This document shows positions 48,654 to 58,274 of a DNA stretch of 64,000 nucleotides, in pieces. The translations under genes and the position numbers were made by a program. Location of the stretch: contig JAEMBT020000006.1 in NCBI GenBank assembly GCA_018873245.2, positions 14,168,387 through 14,232,386 on the forward strand, given 5' to 3'. The first letter of the stretch is position 1. Each line of letters opens with the position of its first letter. Under the pieces are notes generated by a model. The model was given only the letters and a program-made list of their open reading frames with translations. It was not told the DNA's origin and did not search any database. This DNA is from Archegozetes longisetosus (Eukaryota; Arthropoda; Arachnida; Sarcoptiformes; Trhypochthoniidae).

Positions 48654-49061
48654 ATGCAGTTCAAATTCGTGATTCTCATTGTATTCTCAATGATCTATGC
48701 GGTTTCAGCAATGATTGAATGCCCGGTTAATATCTGTGCGACAGTTCGTTGCGCTAATGTTGTCAAAGCTGACTGTGAAGTCACTAACAACGGCATCTTT
48801 GAAGAACATGGTGGTTTCTGTGGCTGCTGCCCAACATGTCTTCGAAAAATTCGTAATTAAAATTTATTAATAAATTTCTTACTTAAAATATTGATTGCAC
48901 TACTATTGAAACTGATTAAAACTAAAATTTTTCTAAATTTAGATGAGGGCGAGAGTTGTCACAGTCTCTTATTATTAGGAGCACCACGTACCGCCGCTTG
49001 TGATATAGGACTTGTTTGCGATCGTGATACTCAAACATGTATTAAAAAAGCAACTATTTAA
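48654..49061 (+). CDS. Secreted 12-Cys IGFBP-N / fungal-protease-inhibitor-like protein, 2 exons
   Basis: Exon 1 is 48654-48852 and exon 2 is 48943-49061 (intron GTAATT...TTTAG, codon C|AT), giving 105 aa. A signal peptide (FKFVILIVFSMIYAVSA) is followed by twelve cysteines in the order C-C-C-C, then FCGCCPTC, then SC, AC, VC and TC. This arrangement, with GLVCD after the sixth pair, fits the N-terminal IGFBP domain of single-domain (SIBD-like) proteins and the related FPI-1 inhibitors of arthropods. These are extracellular proteins linked in other arthropods to immunity and protease inhibition, so a role in defence is an inference. A paralogue follows 2.8 kb downstream with the same intron position and phase. 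The short 90 bp intron and ATG context are unremarkable. Confidence 0.88.
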
Positions 49062-51483
49062 AAGTTCAATTAAATTAATTGATTTTATATATGATTCACT
49101 GAATTGTATTTGTTGAAATATTTGATTAAATAGTTCCCTTTCTTAAATGAATAGTACATAAAATTCACTCATAATTCGCTCCTTAAAAAAGTTGAAAATT
49201 TAACCTATTTCAAGAGCATTTCCCAACTAAAGCTTTTGTAAAAATAGTTCTAAACCGTCAAGCGATTTGAAAAACCAGTTGAAAATTTCATAATTATTTT
49301 ATTTTGCTAAAAATTGAAGTTTTTAAGTCTCAAAGGTTCAAATTTGTTTTTTATTGATCATATTTGCCGACTCTTGTAGACTTTCTCTAATTTAAAGAAT
49401 AATTTTAATAGTCTTTCGATCAGATGTTTATTCTGGCATTGTTTGATCAGAAAAATTATTTTATAACTTCAAGAATTGATCTCTTAATCTTTTCTTATTG
49501 GTAGTCAAAATGATTAAACAAATTAAATTTAAATACTCACAACGATTTCTATGATCAATAGGAGAGTCATTACTGTCAAAATAGCTCTGTTTATTGAAAG
49601 AACTGTAAAACTATGAATAGATTACTGCTATAATTTAAATATTGTGTCCTGCGAATAAACTCTTACATGTTGCATGGTTATAACTGTCACCAATGCTTTT
49701 CGTCTTATTGATGGATATAGAGTACTAACTTCGGCTATTGCTGGTAATCCTCGTTGACATCAGAATGAATCGACTCGTGTATTATAATTAAATAAGCTTT
49801 TCATTGATTATTTGTTATAACCATTTGCAAACATTAGTTGAATTTTGATGATAGATGCCTACATACAGTATTACCTCTTTAGTATTTACTTGAAGGGTCT
49901 GCGAAATTTACTAAATGATAACGAGGTTAAATACTATCGAAACACCCATAAATATCTCGAAATTCAAATTTTTTATTGAGATTTAAGTTTACTATAAAGT
50001 ACAACAATTTTTTAACAGAAAATCAGTTGATAGCAGATTGTAAAATTTAATTTGTCTGAAAATAATTGGGGTTGACTTTGGTTTGAGGTTTTTGCTTTTA
50101 ATCACACATATTTCGCATTTTAACGTGTATAATACCTTGAAAGCATTGTCAAAAACTGATTTACGAAAGAAAATGTTCATTCATCTATTGTATCACTTCA
50201 AAACTTATCGGTATCAAGTTCAATCTCTTCGAAGTTTTAGAATTGTTTGTTCATTTTTATTCAAAAACAATGCAAGTAAATAATAATGAGGCGTGCTTTT
50301 ATATTGGAGTGACTGAGTAGTTGAGCAAATAATAACGAATATAAATTATATCGAGATAAACACCAAAGACACTTTTTCGACACTATTTCAACGGGACTTC
50401 TGCACAGACTGAGAGTATCACTAAATGATAATGAGAGTAAATACTATCGAAGTAAGTACTAAGGAAGAAATACTATATTAGCTATATACTTCTAACTATA
50501 TATTTAGAATAACTAATTAGTTCTTCAATTTAAGTTTTATGACTACTAGATCTAGATAATTATGGGGATCTCAATTTAAATGAAGCGTTAATCGTTACAA
50601 ATAGTTTGATGAAGTCAAATAGAGAACATGATTGCTGAAAATCAATTTAATTCTTTCGTTTGAAAAGTGAATTAGTACTAATTTTGTTTGAGAATAATTT
50701 TAGTGGATGTAAATTTAATTCAAACTAATCAGTATTGATTTCTCTTTAGTTTATATATATGTATTCGATATTTTACCACGAGATGAAAACCCAATTATAA
50801 GCGAATAGATCTGTGAATATTTAAATAACATTTTACTATACAAATTTTGGAAAGTAGAGCATTTAGGTTATCATTAGATATCCAGAATGCCATGAATTTC
50901 ATTCCTTTATTAAACTTAAAAATAAATTTCTTGGAAGATACTTTAAATTAGATAACTTATATCTCTCTGGTCCTAAATTGCAAGCATAGTGCTTATATTG
51001 TATGTCAAATTTGAATGATAATCATAGTGTCGTTTCAATAGTAGTAGTGATATTTTCTTAAAATATTTACTGATCTAAAAGGTTATCTTCAATTTAAAGA
51101 GTATGAGATAAAAACTTGATTTAATACGGATTCGCCTAAAATTTTGAATAACTAGCATAAGTAAGTGAATGATTTCCCGACGAAAGAGATTTCGTAGACT
51201 TTAAATTTATTCATTTCAAGAAATAGTTTTGATGCTCTCAAACTATAAATAAACTTAATGAACTGAAAGTAACATCAGCTAAGAGTTAATCGAGTCACTT
51301 AAGTTCCGAACTTAATGCACATCTGGACATTTGTGGCAGCTCTAGAAGATTCAACTGGTAGAGGAAATAGTACTGATTACGAAAAAGTAAGTCTAGCTTT
51401 CATAACATGTTCAATTAAATGCTAATCATAGAATATAAAGCGAACTAACTTTTCATGGGAAAAGGTACTGAGTAGCTTCAAAA
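49062..51483. other. Spacer between the two IGFBP-N/FPI-like genes
   Basis: About 2.4 kb. A 32-bp word, beginning CTAAATGATAACGAGGTTAA, occurs at 49912 and, with few changes, at 50422 (CTAAATGATAATGAGAGTAA). An isolated exon-like frame lies at 51315-51386 (see findings). No gene is assignable. Confidence 0.45.
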
Positions 51484-51885
51484 ATGTATTCGTATAGCAA
51501 AATATCGATCATAACTGCAACTATAATAGTGGTAATACAACTACTATCATGCATTGCCATCGAAGCAAATTCGATATGTGGGCCGAACGCTTGCACTAGA
51601 ATAAGATGTCTCCCAGAGGAACAAGTCAAAAATGAATGTAAGGCAAGAAAAGGCATATTTAGTGAACGAATGGGATGGTGAGAGTGCTATTCGGGTTGTC
51701 TAAAAAGACTTTGTAAGGCCTATATTTATTAATAAAATCTAATTCATGATAAACTAATTAACGTTCATGTTACAGATGAAGATCAGAACTGCTCGGTGAC
51801 TCTCAATTCACAACTGCCGATTAGAGCTCAATGTTCTGAAGGACTTGTTTGTAGTCAGAAAAGAAAAATATGTATTAAAGCTTAA
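51484..51885 (+). pseudogene. IGFBP-N/FPI-like paralogue interrupted by TGA at a Cys position
   Basis: Tandem relative of the gene at 48654. Exon 1 is 51484-51712, exon 2 51776-51885, with intron phase and position identical (T|AT). The signal peptide (ISIITATIIVVIQLLSC) and ten cysteines are kept, and the frame is open from ATG to TAA except for one TGA at 51679-51681. That codon falls exactly where the paralogue has Cys in FCGCC. Two residues later a second conserved Cys has become Tyr (ECYSGC). The simplest reading is a recently inactivated copy. A truncated secreted product, or UGA recoding as selenocysteine, cannot be excluded from sequence alone; I saw no obvious SECIS hairpin but could not fold the 3' region. 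Confidence 0.75.
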
Positions 51886-53856
51886 ACTAACATTCATATT
51901 TTTTTGTTGACTAAGTAAACAAATTTCGACTTTAAATGATCATTGTTTTGATTTATTCTGTTGATTATTACGATTAGTACGGACTAGAGAAGCTGTATAT
52001 TATTAGTAGTTTTTAAGATCATAGTGAAAGATGTGCGAAATGTTTATCTTTCGGTCACTATTTTAATCTAGTTGACAAATTTCATAACATATCTTTATGA
52101 ACATCAAAACTTTATTAAGCTTTAGCTTCGAAACATGCACTTAACAGAATATATTTTCAATTTAATCAAAAACTATAGGCCTAAAGTCAGAAATATTTTT
52201 TATCATTAATTAGAATTAATTTAGAGCTATTTAATGTTGTTTTGTGTTCTATAAAGCTAAATTATTTGACTTTATTTGCAATTCAACAGATTCTCAGAGT
52301 TTGACATTAGGCTTTATAGTAATTCAGAAACTAAAGCGCGTTTGGAAGCCAATATAAAAAGGATTAAACTATTGAAAGCGATATTCAAATTGAAATCAAA
52401 AGCTATGAAGTGCTTAAGCCAAATTTAAAATTTGACAAAAGTTGAAACACTGTTTTGAAAGCACTAAGAGCATAGAAACTGTAATTCAGTGCGATTCGAT
52501 AACCTTCTGTCGCATTTCTCACATCAATACAAGGCTGAATGTTTTTAAGGCTTTAGACTTGGATTTTAGGCTATATCTAAAGCCTAAAGAATTTCCTAGA
52601 CTATCTAAGATCCAAGTCTCGAGTCTAAAGGTTTTGCAAAAAAGTCTAAATCTGAAGTTGAAAACTATTTTAGACTTTTAGTCTGAACAAAAAGTGTAAA
52701 ATAACAAAACTCTTAATGTAATTAAATACATCGAATGTCCATACAAAATCGAAAAGATGGTGTTGCATACTTATTTAACTCAATGTTTACAACTTTTTGT
52801 CGCGGTACGCTCAATGAATTTGTCACTTTCGTAGATTACAGAGACCATTTTAAAACTTTTGTAATTATCAGTAAATCTTAATTTGAAACAACTTAAGGGC
52901 GGATTCAGAGAATGAAACCTATTTTAGAAAGTGATATAATTATTGAAAAACATTAAAGAAAGTCATGTAAAAGAATCGTTTTGAGAGGTTAAGTGAAAAA
53001 AGAATAAAGCGTTGATTTTGTTCAAAAGACTAGTGAAAAAACAGAAATCGATTCGCTTCGATATCGTCAAAACCGCATGTAATAGTTCTGATAATTTAAA
53101 AACCACTTGATTATTTAAAGATGAAAGTTTGGATGATTATTTGAGTTTGTGATTGAAGGTCGGCACCTGCTTAGTGTTGTTAACGAAGAAAAATTTTGAC
53201 TTATAATTGGAAATTTATCCGCTTTAACTGATATTCTCTCAAGAGATCGATTTGTAAAGGAAATAGTCTCGAAATTTTTTGCTATAAAAAAATTTTAAAG
53301 GTATCATTGAATCTTGATATTTGAAAGTAGAATTGTAGATATGAAACCCATATTTGCATAAAAACTAATAAAATTTTGTTTGAATTTAATTTTGAAACAA
53401 TATTTATTGTAATAAAAACAAATAATGCAACAGATAATGTGGAAGGAATGACGCTTTTGCAGACTTTGGTTGAGAATAAAAATTTAAATTTTGATAATCT
53501 TGATTTTTCATATTTCACACATATTCGAATCTTCGAGTACGAAATGACATTAATAAGAAAGAAATTAAATACGCATCGATGATCTGAGTTGACTTAAAGT
53601 TTATGAAAGACTCACCGTAAAGACTTTAGTCTTAGAAGAATAATATGAAGCTCTAAATGTGAAACTCATAAGTCGAAACTTGAATATTCGCAGTGACTCT
53701 TTTGGTTCTAATTAGCGCCAAAAGAGCTCTTTGAGTGCTATTTAAGTATTTAGTACAAAATTCGTGAAAAATCGCTAAAAATATTCCAATTTATTAACGA
53801 AAGAATGAAATGCTTTTTAGAGAGAAATTAAAAGCATTTTCGATTTTTAAAAATTC
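51886..53856. other. Intergenic, no gene recognised
   Basis: About 2 kb of A+T-rich sequence. A stretch at ~52540-52690 is rich in imperfect repeats of TCTAAAG/TTTAGAC words, but nothing is assignable. Confidence 0.45.
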
Positions 53857-54703
53857 ACCATTTTTCGACATGTTTCGTAAGTTTTAATATATAAAATGGG
53901 AAAAATAATACTTCATCTATTTTTAATTCAACATCTATAATACTTTGAATATTATGTAATTTGAGACTTAATGTAAATTTCAAAACAAAATTCTTTGCAA
54001 AACAATCGATGTGATTGAATAGTTTAAAAATTCATAAATTTACAAGTTGTGCAAAAAACGGACAAATTATTAAAAGTATTTAAAATTTTAGGCTTATTTA
54101 GTAATTTTTAAATATTGAATACTACAGTCAAATTCAGTTGTATTTCCAATGTTTGCATTGCTATTTTGAATATCAGATTTATATTCGTTCTATGCGATCA
54201 ACAGGACTCCCAAAGTGTTCAAAATTAGTTTAAAGTATTTTTAAACATCAAATTAACCATACATATTGACTAAAATAATTTACATTAATTCGATTGAATT
54301 AAGAAATAATAGTTTAAATTAATTTTGAACACTTTGGGAGTCCTATTGATTGTTAAGTGATCGCATAGAACGAATATAAATCTGATATTCAAAATAGCAA
54401 TGCAAACATTGGAAATACAACTGAATTTGACTGTAGTATTCAATATTTAAAAATTACTAAATAAGCCTAAAATTTTAAATACTTTTAATAATTTGTCCGT
54501 TTTTTTGCATAACTTGTAAATTTATGAATTTTTAAACTATTCAATCACATCGATTGTTTTGCAAAGAATTTTGTTTTGAAATTTACATTAAGTCTCAAAT
54601 TACATAGTATTCAAAGTATTATAGATGTTGAATTAAAAATAGATGAAGTATTATTTTTCCCATTTTATATATTAAAACTTACGAAATATGTCGAAAAATG
54701 GTG
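53857..54703. mobile_element. Long foldback element, ~375 bp arms
   Basis: The left arm ~53857-54231 starts CACCATTTTTCGACATGTTT. The right arm ~54311-54703 is its reverse complement, ending ACGAAATATGTCGAAAAATG GTG. Identity is above 90% by eye, with a few small gaps. The loop is about 80 bp. No open frame runs through it. It would fold into one of the longest hairpins in the window. Confidence 0.9.
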
Positions 54704-54822
54704 GTTTTTCAAATTCAAATTACAGAGTATTCAAAGCATTATTAAATGTTGTATCAAAGATAGATGAAGTATTATTTTTCCATTTTTATATTAAAATTTA
54801 CGAAGTATAAGTCTAAAAATGA
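54704..54822. repeat. Tandem copy of the foldback element's outer end
   Basis: This repeats the last ~110 bp of the right arm in direct orientation. Compare TAGATGAAGTATTATTTTTC at 54640 and again at 54760. It indicates a partial second element or a slipped duplication at the insertion edge. Confidence 0.8.
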
Positions 54823-55603
54823 TTAGAATTTTTTTCCATAAAGAGGCGGACTGCCAGGCACTTGGAGGTTATGATCATTAAAAAAGTGGTTTCCAAAGGC
54901 TGATCGTTATTGATTCTTATGTATTCTTGAATATAAAATATGAGCCTTTATTCCGTGAAATCCCAGATTGAATGGGAATAATATCATTAATAAGGAAAGT
55001 ACTTCAATGATTTTGAAATCATCCTGAGCAAAAAAAATAATCTGAAAATTTCACGTTTAAAAATCGGTCATGTATGAATAGTTCTAATTTTTCATATTTA
55101 TTGTCTCTCAAACAATAGATCTTCAAGTTTCTCATATACAATAGAAAGATTGGAATATTGCACGTCAATTTAATATTTACTTAGTTTTTAAGAATTCAAA
55201 TAGACAGAATTGTTAAAAAGGTGTCAATTCATTTGAACTGAAACATTATAATTGCTCTCAATTTATATGAGCTTCTAATAAGTTTTGATACAATGGTTCG
55301 CATTGTAGATGGTGAAAAATCAAATGAAAATATGTTAATTACTATAGTATTCATCCATTGAAAATCAACTTTTTGAATGGTCATAACTTCTGCATGCCAG
55401 GCGGTCAATCTTTTTGTATATTTTTCGTACATGATATGACATGTTACACTCTTGGTCTTTTGTGTTTCCTTAATCGCCACAACTATTTCTACGCATTTCC
55501 ATAGATTTCTACAATTTTTTAATTAAATACAATAGTCTTCAGAACTAATTAAATGTTAGTTGAAAGTTGGAAAAATTTAAGGATAAGAGAGAATTAAAGA
55601 AAA
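54823..55603. other. Spacer between hairpin elements
   Basis: About 780 bp. The minus-strand frame at 55229-55480 is open for 83 codons but matches nothing I recognise and has no ATG support. Confidence 0.4.
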
Positions 55604-55758
55604 ATATACATAAATTGGTATTCTATAACTTCTTTGTTAAGCGATCTAAAGAGATCTGTATAACTCTCCAACAGATTTACAGATTTACAGATTTACAGAT
55701 TTACAGATCTCTTTAGATGCCTTAACAAAGAAGTTATCGAATACTAACTTATGTATAT
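55604..55758. mobile_element. Hairpin element with 8-bp loop repeats
   Basis: The arms of about 65 bp run inward from ATATACATAAATTGGTATTC at the left and from its near reverse complement ending at 55758. The loop edge contains four to five tandem copies of TACAGATT (about 55670-55705) next to the arm word AGATCTGT, suggesting replication slippage at the hairpin tip. Confidence 0.82.
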
Positions 55759-56138
55759 AAATCTTGTATTGCCTGTAAGTCAGACCTAAACTAAAGTTTG
55801 TAAAAGTTTTCAAAATCTTAATTATTTAAATATTGAAGTGCTTCTTGGGTAAGTTAGCGCAATAAAGCTTTATTTGACGTATATCTTTTTCGCCCGATTG
55901 TACATTGCAGACTAGTTGAGTGGCACTCAACAAAAAAAGGTTTGAATAGTAATAAAAATAAAAATTCTAAAGATTTAGAGTGTATGAGTTGCCTCTATGA
56001 ATAATTGATATATTAGTGTTTTCTCTCCTCTCATATAAGTATTAATACGAATGTTTGAAGCGTATTCTATCCGACAAATTAAGTTGAGCTTGTGTTGAAT
56101 GAGTAGCGAAATTCAATGTCATTTGCGACTATTGTCTC
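55759..56138. other. Spacer between hairpin elements
   Basis: About 380 bp with nothing assignable. Confidence 0.4.
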
Positions 56139-56746
56139 AATAGTTGGGCCAATCCGGACTAACGGATTTAAGAGGGTTCCTAACCTCCTACCCCCAAGTG
56201 TGATATATCGTTAGGTCTAAATCGTCGAGCTGAGTATTTTGGTACCACACTTGGCCACTTTTGACACGAACCTGACCACTCCTGGCCAACTCCCAACGGA
56301 AGTGGCTGACCTCGCCAAGTGATATATCATTGGATATCGAACCGAGCATGTTGATACCTCACTTGATCGATTATCATAAGAAGTTCTCGAGATATCCATC
56401 TTTGCTTGGTTTAGTACCTCGTAATGGATAAACCTGGATTTAGAGAATCGTAACCCAAACAAGCCTGATATAAACTAAGGGAGAATAAGTTAGGTCGCTT
56501 CACGACCTAACTTATTATAACTTAGCTCAAATCAGGTTTGGTTTGGGTTACAACTTGGTAAAGCCAGGTTTATCCATTTTCGGGGAGTTAGGTTTGGGTG
56601 GCCAGAAGTGGTCAGGTTCGGGTTGAAGTGGTCAAGTGTGGTGTCAAAATGTTCGGCTCAACGAACTGAATCCAATGATGTATCACACTTAGGGTTGGAG
56701 GGTCGGGAACCCCTTTAGACCCATTAACCTGGATTCACCCCAATAG
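56139..56746. mobile_element. G+C-richer inverted-repeat element, ~300 bp arms
   Basis: The centre is the palindrome ATAAGTTAGGTCG...CGACCTAACTTAT (56486-56516). From it the arms extend outward: GTGTGATATATCGTTAGG (56201) pairs with CCAATGATGTATCACAC (56672), and TTGGGCCAATCCGGACTAA (56144) pairs with TTAACCTGGATTCACCCCAA (56724). Arm identity is about 75-80%, so this is older than the other hairpins. Base composition is clearly less A+T-rich than the flanks. No transposase. Confidence 0.85.
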
Positions 56747-58274
56747 TTTATTAACTTTAGTGTCTCTATATCTATCTAATGAATTTTCGTTTATATTGAT
56801 TGCGATCTCTTTGAATACTTTTCTTATGACTTACATCAAGAGTCGTATTCTGAATTCTGTTTTAAGTTCGATTTCGACTCAAGTTGGACTTGGTGTTATT
56901 GCAATTTGTGTTTTCAAGTCTAACTTGAGTCGAGACCGAGCCTAAGATAGAACTCAGAATATGGCTCTAAATTTTGATATTGAGTCAATTGAATATCAAA
57001 AGGCTTGAATTCAATTCGTCTATAGTCTAACCATAAAGTGTTAGGTGATACAGTTACTTTTTAAAATGAAAATTTTCAATGTGTATTTTTTCAAAATCTG
57101 TTTTTCTAAAATCTCATTTTTCAAATCTACACTTTCAAACTAAGCTATTTACATATTTCCAATAAATTTAACAAAAGATTTAAATTGAAAATCAAAGTAT
57201 AAACAAATAATTTCCTTATTAATCAAATTTCTCGATGCTGTCTCTTTTCAATTAAAGTTCGGTTCAGGTACACATATTATTTGATTATCTAGCAATATAA
57301 ATTGGTGCCGCAAAAAACTAACTTACTACCATTAATACTAATATTCTTGTTGTTATTTTGTAGTCACCTTTCTATTTGTTGAAAACTTTTACTTTACTAT
57401 ATTTTAATGATCCAGAAGAATTTTCGAAAGTTTTAATATCATTTAATTTTCTTACTTTTAGATTAGATTTAGAAAACATGGAAAAAATTCATTTTGAAGA
57501 TATGGCATCCCAAATGACCCAGCTTAAAAGTAAGAGGATAAGTTCTACATTCTTATGATCTTCATTTTTCTCAAACATTGTTGGGTCTCATGGGGCGCTA
57601 TATCTAAGAGGACTTTTTGGAAATTTATTTCTACTATAAATCTAGTACAATAAACTTATATTATTTGGCAGAGCAATATTTGAATAATAAAACCTTAAGC
57701 GAAAAATTTCTTGAAAAACTTCAAAGGTTTTCTAGTAATGAAATTTTAAATTTTTGAAAATCTTTAGGATCATTAAGAGAGATCGGAGATCATAATCATA
57801 AGCGAAATCATATATTATTTTTAGCTTATCACTCAATATAAGGAGTGTCAAATGAATCCATATTTGAGGGCTGAGTTCTAAGGGACTGCAGAACTCTCCT
57901 CTATATGTGCAAAGCTTTTATATTAGCTAACTTTTAACCTGAAGTTGTGATCCATAACCTCGTGTTCAGCCTTTCAAATATATCTTAAATTAAAGATAAT
58001 TAGTCCATTTATAAGTTTCATAATATAAAATGTTAAAATCCTCTGAGAGTTTCCAAACCTTCCTTGTTAGTATTGAAAGTAATGTATAGATGCGCTATTC
58101 TTAACTAAGCCTCAAATTAACTAAATCTGAATAAGAAATTTGAATAAGTTATGAAAACCAGATGAATCCTTTTTATTGTTTAATAAACATATCCATACAA
58201 TCGCACCAATAGTTATCACTATAATTATAATACTGCAATTATAATTATAATAATCAATAATAAGTTAGTAATAA
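56747..58274. other. Intergenic downstream of the fibulin-like gene
   Basis: About 1.5 kb. It includes a possible minus-strand AATAAA (58177-58172) for the fibulin-like transcript and an isolated exon-like stretch at 57462-57529 (see findings). No gene is assignable. Confidence 0.45.
58172..58177 (-). terminator. Poly(A) signal of the fibulin-like gene
   Basis: AATAAA on the minus strand about 100 bp past the stop codon. No closer candidate exists. Confidence 0.55.

Noticed and set aside
55229..55480. 83-codon minus-strand frame between hairpin elements
   Set aside because: No recognisable domain and no good start; it sits in element-rich spacer.
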